A stretch of DNA of 13,550 nt from Anammoximicrobium sp032229885. GTDB lineage: Bacteria; Planctomycetota; Planctomycetia; Pirellulales; Pirellulaceae. Under the pieces are notes generated by a model that did not search any database, was not told the DNA's origin, and saw only the letters and a program-made list of their open reading frames with translations. Each line of letters begins with the position of its first letter. The first letter of the stretch is position 1. The translations under genes were made by a program, and so were the position numbers. The stretch lies in assembly GCA_032229885.1 (NCBI GenBank), contig JAVYAJ010000198.1, forward strand, positions 1 through 13,550, given 5' to 3'. Below, piece by piece: positions 6,345 to 13,512 of the stretch.

Positions 6345-7016
6345 ATGGCCATTCCGGTTGTCTGTCCAGGCTGTAAGAAAAGCTTCAACGTCAGCGATCG
6401 ATTCGCCGGCAAACAGGGGCCGTGTCCGGCGTGCAAGACAATCATCAAAGTACCTGCGAAGAGCGAGCAGGTCGTCGTGCACGTGCCCGAGGCGTTCGGG
6501 CCGAAGGACACCAAGGGCCGGGCCATCCTCAAGCCGATCGCGCGCAAGGAAACCAAGGTTTCGCCCGTGCTGACCGCGATCGTCCTGGTGGCCATCGTCG
6601 TCGTCGTCGGGGTGGCCTGGCTGTTTCGCTCGCCGACCGGAGACGTGCCCACGCTGCTGCTCGTGCTGGGCGCCATCGGATTGGCGCCGCCGTTGGCGTG
6701 GGCCGGTTACACGTTTCTGCGCGACGATGAACTCGAGCCGTTTCAAAGCCGAGAACTCGTGGCTCGCGTCGGCGCCTGTTCCGCAGTCTACGCCGCGCTG
6801 TGGGGCTTGGTCTGGCTGGTCACCGGTTACGTGATGGGCGGCGATCCGGTCGAAGCCATCCACATGGTGTTCATCGCCCCCGTGATGGTCGGCATCGGCG
6901 CGTTCGGCGCATTTGCCAGCCTGGACTTCGAGTTCGGAACCGCCGCGGTGCATTGCTCGCTGTACCTGTTGGCCACCGTGACCCTACGGCTGATCATGGG
7001 CCTGCCAGCGTTTTAA
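6345..7016 (+). CDS. Zinc-ribbon membrane protein, about five transmembrane segments
   Basis: The specific function is unknown. The N-terminus (223 aa in total) is a zinc ribbon with CPGC (C7, C10) and CPAC (C27, C30) around the usual SFNVSDRFAGKQGPCP stretch. This module heads many planctomycete membrane and regulatory proteins. After a charged linker (36-72) come hydrophobic segments at about 73-94, 101-124, 138-163, 169-193 and 199-219. The ribbon would sit at one membrane face and may bind nucleic acid, protein or metal. No catalytic motif is visible. There is no clear Shine-Dalgarno, but the ATG sits directly before the ribbon and leaves no room for a later start. It shares direction with the ACT gene and is separated from it by 98 bases that contain a hairpin. 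Confidence 0.8.
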   Translation: MAIPVVCPGCKKSFNVSDRFAGKQGPCPACKTIIKVPAKSEQVVVHVPEAFGPKDTKGRAILKPIARKETKVSPVLTAIVLVAIVVVVGVAWLFRSPTGDVPTLLLVLGAIGLAPPLAWAGYTFLRDDELEPFQSRELVARVGACSAVYAALWGLVWLVTGYVMGGDPVEAIHMVFIAPVMVGIGAFGAFASLDFEFGTAAVHCSLYLLATVTLRLIMGLPAF

Positions 7017-7444
7017 CGTCTCGCGGCACGAACTCGCGGTTGCGGTGCGCCCGTCGTGGGCGCGCGGGGCTGACATGCTGGGCGCGGCGCGGAAGGCAAT
7101 CGGGGCATGGTTCGGAAGGCAACGTGCAGCGACGAGTATTGATCCACGGCAGCCGTTGTCGTGGATGCGGGCGTTTGCCGGGCCGGCGCAGCGGGCCAGA
7201 AATAAGGCGGATTCCAGAAAGCCGCGCGCGAGGATCGCGGCACTTCGCGCGACGATGACTTTCGAGATGACTTTCGACGCGCTGCGCGGACCCGCCGAAC
7301 AACGCAAGGGGCGACGCCGTCGTCTTGGTGAACGCGTGCCGTGCTCGCCGTCGCGTCGTTCCGCCGCACGGTCCACAACATTACCAACGCGACATCGCCT
7401 GGAACCACGATGATCGCTGGAAATCACGGCGTTTGCTTACGAGT
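7017..7444. other. Gene-free stretch between convergent genes
   Basis: No open frame here looks like a gene: they are Arg-rich and lack ribosome binding sites and family motifs. Hairpins are frequent: GCGCCC/GGGCGC with a 5-base loop (7047-7063, 31 bases after the membrane protein gene, a possible terminator) and ATCCACG/CGTGGAT with an 11-base loop (7142-7166). A perfect 12-bp tandem duplication, GATGACTTTCGA twice, lies at 7254-7277. Confidence 0.5.
7047..7063. terminator. Possible terminator after the zinc-ribbon gene
   Basis: GCGCCC, loop GTCGT, GGGCGC form a 6-bp GC-only stem shortly after the stop at 7016. It has no T-run. Confidence 0.3.
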
Positions 7445-7837
7445 CTATTTCGACTCCATCTCGATATCGAACGTGTTCTTTCCCGGCTTGACGTCGAACT
7501 TGAGGTCGGATTCCTTGTTGTATCGCGCCGGGATCGACGCGGCCGGCGTGGTTTCGTCCGGCCAAAACACGGTCACTTCGTTGGGGCCTGTCTGCGCTCC
7601 ACTCACGCCATGGACAAAGGTCAGGTCGTACTTGCCTTCCTGATCGGCGATCGCCAGCGCCTGACGACCGCCCGACAGCGGATAGAACCCGACCGCGACG
7701 CCGGGCAGAGGCTTGCCGTCGAGCGTAACGGTCCCCTGAACCCGTCCCAATTCCGGAAGATCCCGGCCACAGCCGAGAATCGCCAACGCCACCAGCGGCA
7801 TGAATCCCACTCGCCACAGTCTTCGTAGACAAACCAT
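7445..7837 (-). CDS. Transthyretin-like (carboxypeptidase-regulatory-like) lipoprotein
   Basis: This is a small exported lipoprotein (130 aa). A basic start (MVCLRRLWR), a hydrophobic stretch and the lipobox ILGC give a lipidated Cys23. The mature part is one beta-sandwich domain of the type common in planctomycetes: GRVQGTVTLDGKPLPGVAVG (31-50), then FYPLSGGRQA, DQEGKYDLTF and a strand-rich end (NEVTVFWPDE, LKFDVKPGKNTFDIEM). Such proteins stay attached to the membrane and have no known enzymatic activity. GTGAGG lies 5 bases before the ATG. The gene follows the DUF1559 gene on the same strand after 188 bases, the usual pairing in this phylum, which suggests an operon and a joint surface role. 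Confidence 0.85.
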   Translation of the reverse strand: MVCLRRLWRVGFMPLVALAILGCGRDLPELGRVQGTVTLDGKPLPGVAVGFYPLSGGRQALAIADQEGKYDLTFVHGVSGAQTGPNEVTVFWPDETTPAASIPARYNKESDLKFDVKPGKNTFDIEMESK

Positions 7838-8025
7838 CTAGGCCTCACTCGCTTCTGGAAAGAAGACACACGCGCAACCGGCGCTCCCTGGAAACCAAGC
7901 GGGGCGCGCGGTCAAGCAGGTACGGTCACTGGCGATCTGGCCGCCGTACAGTGCGTCGTCAGTCGGCTGATCGTCGAAACCCGCGACCTCTTGATCCGCC
8001 GCTGCGGGAAACGGCGATCGTTTTG

Positions 8026-9090
8026 CTAGAAATCTCCGACGACGCCGCCGTCGTTTCGCGAGAGCAGACGCTCGAAGGTGCTGTCGACGCCCTGATTAGC
8101 GCTCGTCATACCTCCGATGCTGTTGCCGCGAAAATCGATGGTGTCGCTGATGAAGCGGACCGAGCCGTCACACAGGGCGAATTGGACGCCGCCCGGATGC
8201 ACGCTGCTGAAGCCTCGGTTCTGATGCTGCCAAGCGACAACGGTTTGATTGAGTCCCCAATACGGGATGCCCAGCGCATTGTTGATCGCCCGCGTGCGGC
8301 TGCTGTAAGCCGTCGCGATGGGGCTGCATCCGAAAACGGTCCCCGCGCCCATCAACACGTCCTGGAACTTGTAACACCGCTCGCCCAACATCGCCGTGTT
8401 GCTGGCCCCGTCGAGGATGTCGCGGAAACCGATGGAAGAGTTCCAGAAGAACACGCCGACGGGTTGACCATAAGCGGCAAAGTCGCCGCCGGGCGGCGTC
8501 ATGCTGTCGCCGACCGAGGCGACGCCCACATAGTTGGACTTGGCAATCTCGAAACGATCCGTGCCGTTGCTCGTCACACGCTTTTCGTAGCTGGTGAACT
8601 GTGCGGAACTGGTTCCTTTGACTTCGCCGCTGGCGCCGTACTTCTGGCCAAAGTCGTTCAAATCAGGCCCCGTATCCGATGGACAGACGAACGTCGGCAG
8701 CGGCGTCTGGAGCGCAGCCAAACCGGCCGAGTTCGTTAGATTCTGCCACAGCGGGATCCGATCGACCTGCAACGTTTCGTACACGGTGCTCAGCTCGACA
8801 TGCGGCAAGAGCAGCGCGCCCCACGTCCAGACGGAACGCTCGGCGGCCGAGGTGGCGTCCGGCAGCGCTGGCAGGCTGGAGATGAACCCCGAGGGAAAGC
8901 GCCCGTGTGTGTCGGCATAATTGTGGATCCCCAAGGCGAGTTGCTTGAGATTGTTGGTGCACTGCGTCCGCCGCGCAGCCTCGCGGGCGGCTTGGATGGC
9001 CGGCAGCAGCAGCGCAACCAAGATGCCGATAATGGCGATCACAACCAATAACTCGACAAGTGTAAAGGCAAACCGACGTTCGCGTTTCAT
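8026..9090 (-). CDS. DUF1559 protein with prepilin-type N-terminus
   Basis: This is an exported, membrane-anchored pseudopilin-like protein (354 aa) of the large planctomycete DUF1559 family, whose molecular role is unknown. Residues 7-33 are the type IV prepilin signal (FAFTLVELLVVIAIIGILVA), with cleavage expected in the RRFAF region before the hydrophobic helix. Then comes the conserved AAREAARRTQCTNNLKQLALGIHNY (34-58), FVCPSD (134-139), and near the end the H-X9-DG motif, H298 to D308-G309 (HPGGVQFALCDGSVRF). An ATG ten codons upstream (9120) is in frame, but GGAG at 9100-9103, 9 bases before ATG 9090, and the compact MKRERR start favour the shorter form. The lipoprotein gene follows. 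Confidence 0.93.
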   Translation of the reverse strand: MKRERRFAFTLVELLVVIAIIGILVALLLPAIQAAREAARRTQCTNNLKQLALGIHNYADTHGRFPSGFISSLPALPDATSAAERSVWTWGALLLPHVELSTVYETLQVDRIPLWQNLTNSAGLAALQTPLPTFVCPSDTGPDLNDFGQKYGASGEVKGTSSAQFTSYEKRVTSNGTDRFEIAKSNYVGVASVGDSMTPPGGDFAAYGQPVGVFFWNSSIGFRDILDGASNTAMLGERCYKFQDVLMGAGTVFGCSPIATAYSSRTRAINNALGIPYWGLNQTVVAWQHQNRGFSSVHPGGVQFALCDGSVRFISDTIDFRGNSIGGMTSANQGVDSTFERLLSRNDGGVVGDF

Positions 9091-9825
9091 CGCTGAAATC
9101 TCCGGAGACACTAGTGCCACGCTACGATAGATGCAAAAGAAAAATGCCGACGATTCACGATGTCTTCGCTCGTCACGTGCCGAACCGGCGCGTGTCGTGA
9201 CTCGCCGTGCAGCTATACCGAGCGCCGATAAGAATGGCCTCGCGAATATCAGGTTCCGTATGACAAAGACGAATTGAAGTCCGCCGTGCCAAGTGCCATT
9301 TCGAGCCGCGCGAAGTATAACGACTATATTGTCTGGATCTTTAACTCCTAGTCAACCCCTATTGAAGATAGATCCGATGTAATCATGTTGTAGGGTATCG
9401 CCTGCGGTGGGCACGGCGTGCGCGGCTCGAGTCGCCGCATGGTAGAACAGGTTTCCGCCGCGTTTTTCCCCTCGAAGACCAAAGTCCCTGTGATGCCTAC
9501 GGCACTGTTTTCCGACGATTGACGCTCGGCATACGATCGCGGCGACGGGCGACCAACGCCGCGCCTACAAGTCAGACATGCGGCTCGAAGCCGCCGCCAC
9601 GTGGGTCGTCGGCGACGCGTCGGCCGGACGCCGCGCCCACGGAGCGGAGCGGCGCGTCGGCAACAACCGGATTCAACGGGCGCAACAGGCGGCGACACGC
9701 CCGGCGGGCAGGCCGGCAGGACGTTGTCGAACCCGCGGCCTCCGGCGCGCTCTGTTTCAGACGATATTGCGTCTCGGATCGCATGTGCCTCAGACCGCAT
9801 GTGTCTCAGTCAGACGGCACGTGGC
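9091..9825. other. Long non-coding stretch upstream of the DUF1559 gene
   Basis: I see no convincing gene in these 735 bases. The part at 9225-9390 is clearly more AT-rich than the rest of the window and may hold the promoter of the minus-strand DUF1559 gene. A minus-strand TTGACT (9350-9355) and TATAGT (9323-9328) are present, but their 21-base spacing is poor. The part at 9540-9720 is very GC-rich with Arg-heavy frames. The right end holds the degenerate repeat array at 9749-9831. Confidence 0.5.
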
Positions 9826-9831
9826 TCAGAC
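9749..9831. repeat. Degenerate short tandem repeat array
   Basis: On the minus strand, units begin with GTCTGA and end in a CACRTGC-like core: GTCTGAGCCACGTGC (9817-9831), GTCTGACTGAGACACATGC (9797-9815, with an internal 4-base insertion) and GTCTGAGGCACATGC (9781-9795). Two more degenerate units are TCCGAGACGCAATATC and GTCTGAAACAGAGC (9749-9762). The period is about 16-20 bases. The stop codon of the 58-aa gene (9826-9828) lies inside the first unit, so the array forms the 3' end of that gene and its downstream region. Confidence 0.6.
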
Positions 9832-10002
9832 AGCGTTGTCCAACCGCGTGTCGTCCGCGCCCAGACAGCGAAACAGCTCGCGCTGCTTGGCCCGCGCCAT
9901 CTCGCGGCGACGCTCGCGCTCCTGACGGTTCCATCGCGAGCGGATCGCCCGCAAGCTCCCGGCGATTTCACGTGGTTTCGGTGTGGTTACGGTCGCGTCC
10001 AT
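9826..10002 (-). CDS. Small basic protein of unknown function (58 aa)
   Basis: I do not recognise a family. AGGAGGG (10010-10016) lies 7 bases before the ATG, one of the best ribosome binding sites in the window. The protein starts with a short Thr/Pro-rich tail (MDATVTTPKPREIAGS), followed by one long Arg/Glu-rich stretch (about 15-46, for example RSRWNRQERERRREMARAKQ) that would form a charged amphipathic helix, and a short acidic end. This resembles a small nucleic-acid- or protein-binding peptide, but that is inference. The frame stays open upstream to 10188, with residues that look non-coding. The gene follows the 80-aa gene on the same strand after 224 bases. Its stop lies within a repeat array. 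Confidence 0.7.
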   Translation of the reverse strand: MDATVTTPKPREIAGSLRAIRSRWNRQERERRREMARAKQRELFRCLGADDTRLDNAV

Positions 10003-10009
10003 TTCCAAA

Positions 10010-10016
10010 CCCTCCT
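10010..10016 (-). promoter_or_regulatory. Ribosome binding site of the 58-aa gene
   Basis: AGGAGGG on the minus strand, 7 bases before the ATG, is the main argument that this small frame is translated and that it starts at 10002 rather than at an upstream codon. Confidence 0.7.
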
Positions 10017-10226
10017 GTTTGCTGGCGTTCGAGGCGGCCGGCGGGCGTCGGCTGTGGCCGAGCGCGCTACGGTCGTGACGTTCGTCCGCCAGCGAGGATC
10101 CGATCCGGACCGCGCAAGCGCCGCGGTTCTCGGCCCGCTGGCGGTGGCATGGCGCCGTTTGGATCGTCTCGAACGGCCGCCTCAACATCTTGCCGAAATC
10201 GATCAGCCAACCATCTCCGATCGGAA

Positions 10227-10469
10227 TTATGGGTTTGCGTTCGACGCCTGGCTCTGCTTGATGACGCGATTCAGGTCGTCGCGCAACCGCACGGCCTGCT
10301 GTAGGCTGAGCGGAAAACTGAACGAACGGAAACTATGTTCGGGATCGGGCCGCAGCGTCAAGAAGACGACCTGCGCCGCCCGCTTTTGTTCAGGATCGGT
10401 GAGCACAGCCGCTTCGACGCCCAACAGCTCGACGATTGGCAGTGCTCCGCTTTCGTCTCGCGTTCCCAT
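10227..10469 (-). CDS. Small protein of unknown function (80 aa)
   Basis: I do not recognise a family. AGGG (10477-10480), 7 bases before the ATG, lies at the end of an A-rich stretch and sets the start; the frame further upstream looks non-coding. The protein has balanced composition unlike the Arg-rich accidental frames nearby. It has a strand (ALPIVELLGVEAAVL), a strand around AAQVVFLTLRPD (31-42), a Phe/Ser-rich turn (HSFRSFSFPLS) and a helix LQQAVRLRDDLNRVIKQ (56-72). It is predicted to be soluble and of alpha/beta type. A TATAAT box lies about 110 bases upstream. The 58-aa gene follows and could share its transcript. Confidence 0.7.
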   Translation of the reverse strand: MGTRDESGALPIVELLGVEAAVLTDPEQKRAAQVVFLTLRPDPEHSFRSFSFPLSLQQAVRLRDDLNRVIKQSQASNANP

Positions 10470-10577
10470 CGTATTACCCTTTTTTTTGTGGCCCGTGCGA
10501 CGAGCCGTTGGCAACTCGACACTCTCTTTGACGTGCAAACCCGTGTGCAAGTTCGACACAAAAGACGTGTCATTCCC

Positions 10578-10583
10578 ATTATA
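10578..10583 (-). promoter_or_regulatory. Possible -10 box for the small-gene pair
   Basis: The minus strand reads TGCGTATAATGGG with a perfect TATAAT. No recognisable -35 lies 16-18 bases upstream. The TG is one base too far upstream for a standard extended -10. A start here would give a leader of about 100 bases. Confidence 0.4.
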
Positions 10584-10831
10584 CGCACATGGAATGCCAA
10601 TCGCGAGTGTTTTGAGCTCAGGAGGGGTAACGCAGGCTTCGCTCGGGGATGGAACGCGCGATGCAAGATGACATGTGATCAATGGTTACGACATGTGCTG
10701 CGCGCCGGAGCGCCATCGGATCGTCGTGCGATGCCCAACGATCTTCGCGGGAAAAGTGGCAGACGTGCCGCGTTGTGATGCACGGATGCACGGCGACACG
10801 CCACAGACGCCGCCGCGGCGGTCGCTCCATT

Positions 10832-10902
10832 GTGGACGCGGCGCCCTGCCGCGTCGGCCGGCCAATCGATCAACCCGCCGTGGAGGCGGCATCCTGCCGC
10901 GT
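10832..10902. repeat. Pair of related GC-rich hairpins, REP-like
   Basis: Two 23-base copies (10832-10854 and 10880-10902) agree at 20 positions and share GTGGA, GCGGC and CCTGCCGCGT. The first folds as ACGCGGC/GCCGCGT with a 5-base loop. The second folds as GCGGCA/TGCCGC with loop TCC. They lie directly beyond the M20 stop (10914), so they could also act as its terminator or protect its 3' end. Confidence 0.55.
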
Positions 10903-10913
10903 ATCCCGCCGCA

Positions 10914-12206
10914 CTACGGCGCCGCGTCGCTCAGCCAATCGATCGCCAACTGGCTCAGCACGCGTACGCCCACCGGCAGGGCAGCCTCGTCGAGCCTGAA
11001 CTGCGGGGTGTGCAGCGCGTGGACGGCGCCGATCGATTCGTTCATCACGCCAAGAAAGGCGAACATCCCGGGCACGACTTGTTGATATCTCGCGAAATCC
11101 TCGCCGACCATCACCAGCGGCGATTCGACCGCGTTCTCCGGGCCGACGACCCGCGCAAGCGTGGGGATCATCCGAGCCACCAACTGGGGCTCGTTCCAGA
11201 CCGCCGGACCGTAGTTGTCATAGTCGATTTCGGTCTGTACGTCGTGCGCGGCCGCCGTCTTTTCAACCACCGTGCGGAACAACTCGGCCACGCGCTCGCG
11301 CACCGCCGGGTCGTGCGTCCGCACCGTCCCCTCGAGCTCGACTTCGTCGGGAATGATGTTCCAGGTATGTCCGCCTCGGATGACGCCGATCGAGACGACC
11401 ACGCTTTCTCGCGCGTCGATCTTGTGGCCGGCGATGGACTGGATGGCCGTGATGACGTGCGCCGCGGCCACGATCGGATCTATCCCCGTCCACGGCATGG
11501 CCGCGTGCGACTGTTTGCCGCGTAGAACGACATGGAACCGATCGACGCTGGCGAACATCGGGCCGGCCCGATAGGCCACCTTGCCGGTCGCGACATCCGG
11601 CGCGACGTGCAGACCGAAGATCGCCCCGACGTCCGGGTTGCGAAGCACGCCTTGCTCGACCATCAGCCTGGCGCCGCCCTCCTCGCCTCGAGGCACGCCC
11701 TCCTCGGCCGGCTGGAAGACGAGCTTGACACTGCCGGGCAGCGACTCGCGCAGCGTATGCAAGACTTTGGCGGCGCCGAGCAGCATCGCCGTGTGACCGT
11801 CATGGCCACAGGCGTGCATGACGCCCGGATTGGTGGACGCGAACGGCAAGCCGGTCGCTTCTTGAACGGGCAACGCGTCCATGTCGGCTCGCAAAGCAAC
11901 CACGGGCTGTGCCCGTTTGCCGGGGATCATCGCCACCACGCCATGATGGGCGACCCCGGTGCGGATGTCCGTGATTCCCATCTCGCGCAGCGCCTCGGCC
12001 ACCACCCGCGACGTGCGTTCTTCGCGGTTGGCCGTCTCGGGGTGCGCATGGATGTCGCGGCGCCAAGCGACGACTTGCGGCGTGACTTGTTCGGTCAGAC
12101 GCTGAACTTGATCCAGCAACGCATCGGCCGCGCGCGCGCTCGGCGCCCACGCCAGGGCGGCGGCGATGAACAACAAGCATGGCAATCGATCACGTCGAAT
12201 AGACAC
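10914..12206 (-). CDS. Secreted M20 family amidohydrolase (M20D-like)
   Basis: This exported zinc (or other divalent metal) hydrolase (430 aa) would cleave N-acyl or amino-acid conjugates, like hippurate or IAA-amino acid hydrolases; the true substrate is unknown. A basic start, a hydrophobic core (8-21) and the likely cleavage site ARA|AD after residue 26 form a signal peptide. Metal-ligand motifs are intact: ACGHDGH (C133, H135), FQPAEEG (E168, E169), GLHV (H200) and LHTPQF (H399). The general family marks RRDIHAHPE and ALRADMDALPVQE are also present. Residues about 215-325 form the lid or dimerisation domain (FHVVLRGKQSHAAMPW). I chose the GTG start because AGGAGG precedes it by 7 bases and the signal peptide follows at once; the upstream ATG at 12293 would add 29 residues unlike a signal. 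It follows the GH5-like gene on the same strand after 147 bases. Confidence 0.92.
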   Translation of the reverse strand: MSIRRDRLPCLLFIAAALAWAPSARAADALLDQVQRLTEQVTPQVVAWRRDIHAHPETANREERTSRVVAEALREMGITDIRTGVAHHGVVAMIPGKRAQPVVALRADMDALPVQEATGLPFASTNPGVMHACGHDGHTAMLLGAAKVLHTLRESLPGSVKLVFQPAEEGVPRGEEGGARLMVEQGVLRNPDVGAIFGLHVAPDVATGKVAYRAGPMFASVDRFHVVLRGKQSHAAMPWTGIDPIVAAAHVITAIQSIAGHKIDARESVVVSIGVIRGGHTWNIIPDEVELEGTVRTHDPAVRERVAELFRTVVEKTAAAHDVQTEIDYDNYGPAVWNEPQLVARMIPTLARVVGPENAVESPLVMVGEDFARYQQVVPGMFAFLGVMNESIGAVHALHTPQFRLDEAALPVGVRVLSQLAIDWLSDAAP

Positions 12207-12213
12207 GACAGGG

Positions 12214-12219
12214 CCTCCT
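12214..12219 (-). promoter_or_regulatory. Ribosome binding site fixing the GTG start of the M20 gene
   Basis: AGGAGG on the minus strand is 7 bases before GTG 12206. No ATG lies at a suitable distance, so this decides for a GTG start. Confidence 0.75.
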
Positions 12220-12304
12220 GGGATGGATTCAAGGTCTTTCGGGGATACGTTCGATGCGCCGTGTGCGCATCTTCTACGGACGTAGTTGCACACGATTTGG
12301 CAAG

Positions 12305-12337
12305 GGCGTCCGGCCCCTGTCTCCGCGGCGTCCGGCC
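12305..12337. repeat. 11-bp direct repeat between the GH5-like and M20 genes
   Basis: GGCGTCCGGCC occurs at 12305-12315 and 12327-12337, 22 bases apart, in the 147-base gap between the two minus-strand genes, close to the hydrolase stop at 12354. It may be simple GC-rich repetition; no T-run marks a terminator. Confidence 0.4.
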
Positions 12338-12353
12338 GGCGGAGGCCGACGGG

Positions 12354-13460
12354 TCAACGGCCGGCGTCGTTCGTCATCCGCGGGCCGAGCTCCTCGAACA
12401 GCTCGACCCAGGACAGCCAAATCGCGCTGTGGATCGTGGCCTGGCCCGTCTGTTTCAAACGCCTCAATTCGGTGGGCGATTCATCGGGCCAGTGGCCGAT
12501 CCAACCCTGGGCGAACGGACGGCTTTTGAGCAGAAAATCACGCTCGTCGTCGGCGCCACAGCTCAGCGGAAACGTCTCGCCGATCACGATCGGCTGGCCC
12601 CAATCGAACCGTTTGAGAAGCTCGATCTCCTCGGCCACCTTGCCCGCTTTGGGGTACAGATGCGGCGAGACGAAGTCGAGCTGTTCGGCCGCCACGCGGT
12701 ACGCGCCGGGAAACGGAAGCATGCCCAAGGTGATCAGACGCGTCGGATCGTGCCGACGCACGGCGGCCACCATTTGTTTGATCCACTCGCGGAAGATCTC
12801 GTCGCCGGTGCGGGCGCCCGGTTCGAGGCTCAACCGCTGACAGAATTCGACCTCGCCCATCCGGCCGGCATACCAGCCGTCGGATCGATTGCCGCTCGCG
12901 GCCGGCTCGTTGACCAGGTCGTAGGCGAATACGGCCGGGCTCGCGGCACAGGTCTTGGCGACGCTTTCCCAAAAAAACGCCTGTGTCTGCCAACGCGCCG
13001 GCTCGTCCATCGTATCGTACCAGGCCGCGCGATCCTTGATCTGGTACCAGGCCAAGCCCGTGATCTGCAAATAGATCCCCTCCGACTCGGCGATCTGGAG
13101 GATCCGACGCAGTAGCTCGAGCCCCTTCGAATCAGCCTGGTTCGGTCCGGCCAGGATTCGCGGCATCTCGGGATGGATCCGCGCCACGGTCGTGCCGGCC
13201 GCTCGCATTTCGGCGAACTCGCGTTGGACTCGCTCGGGATCCTTGGCCGTTCGCTCGAGGATGTCCACCGAGGCGTAATTGTGGCCCCAGGGCACAAAGC
13301 GGTGGCCCGACGGATGCAAGACGAAGCCCCGCCCGTTCGGGGCGATTCGCACGGCTTCCATGCCCGCCGCCGGGATCGCCGCGCCGCTCGCGAGCGGGCA
13401 CAACAGACAGACAAGCGTCAGCAGACTCGCCATCGATGGGCGCTGCGTTCGACCGGACAT
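12354..13460 (-). CDS. Secreted GH5-like (clan GH-A) glycoside hydrolase
   Basis: This is an exported glycosidase-type enzyme (368 aa) with unknown substrate. The N-terminus has a hydrophobic stretch (10-24, MASLLTLVCLLCPLA) and small residues (SGAA) fitting signal peptidase cleavage near residues 26-28. The barrel opens with RFVPWGHNYA (54-63). It carries YDLVNEP with presumed acid/base E185, SPHLYP with H267, VIGETFP with presumed nucleophile E295, and near the end IWLSWVELFEELG with a conserved-looking Trp strand. All sites expected for a retaining GH-A enzyme are present, unlike in inactive relatives. It has no extra domains and resembles the larger hydrolase at 3015-5030 only in fold. 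AGGAGG 6 bases before ATG 13460 sets the start. The M20 gene follows, possibly in the same transcript. Confidence 0.87.
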   Translation of the reverse strand: MSGRTQRPSMASLLTLVCLLCPLASGAAIPAAGMEAVRIAPNGRGFVLHPSGHRFVPWGHNYASVDILERTAKDPERVQREFAEMRAAGTTVARIHPEMPRILAGPNQADSKGLELLRRILQIAESEGIYLQITGLAWYQIKDRAAWYDTMDEPARWQTQAFFWESVAKTCAASPAVFAYDLVNEPAASGNRSDGWYAGRMGEVEFCQRLSLEPGARTGDEIFREWIKQMVAAVRRHDPTRLITLGMLPFPGAYRVAAEQLDFVSPHLYPKAGKVAEEIELLKRFDWGQPIVIGETFPLSCGADDERDFLLKSRPFAQGWIGHWPDESPTELRRLKQTGQATIHSAIWLSWVELFEELGPRMTNDAGR

Positions 13461-13466
13461 GGTAGG

Positions 13467-13472
13467 CCTCCT
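13467..13472 (-). promoter_or_regulatory. Ribosome binding site of the second GH5-like gene
   Basis: AGGAGG on the minus strand, 6 bases before ATG 13460, excludes the longer frame beginning at 13541, which would start inside a tandem repeat. Confidence 0.75.
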
Positions 13473-13512
13473 GATCGCCTGCGACGTCGGTAAAGTTGAA
13501 TACCGCACACAA

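Larger units (their letters stand above)
10470..10913. other. Gene-free stretch between the 80-aa gene and the M20 gene
   Basis: The left part carries the likely leader and promoter of the minus-strand 80-aa gene, with a run of eight A on the minus strand (10480-10487) next to its ribosome binding site and a TATAAT at 10578-10583. The right part (10806-10913) is very GC-rich and contains two related hairpins downstream of the M20 gene. Open frames on either strand look accidental. Confidence 0.5.

Noticed and set aside
9348..9800. 150-aa minus-strand frame in the long non-coding stretch
   Set aside because: Composition is erratic (Arg/Pro-rich middle), there is no ribosome binding site or motif, and it runs across the repeat array.
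9749..9831. CRISPR array
   Set aside because: Units are degenerate, contiguous and only 15-20 bases long, without spacers of constant length, and no cas gene is present.
10480..10487. Run of eight T on the plus strand as an intrinsic terminator
   Set aside because: No GC-rich stem precedes it on the plus strand, and on the minus strand it is the A-rich part of the ribosome binding region of the 80-aa gene.
9601..10671. 356-aa plus-strand frame
   Set aside because: It lies opposite the two small genes with good ribosome binding sites and across their promoter region, and shows no domain pattern.
11532..13115. 527-aa plus-strand frame across the M20 and second GH5-like genes
   Set aside because: It spans two well-supported minus-strand genes and the gap between them and has no recognisable domain.
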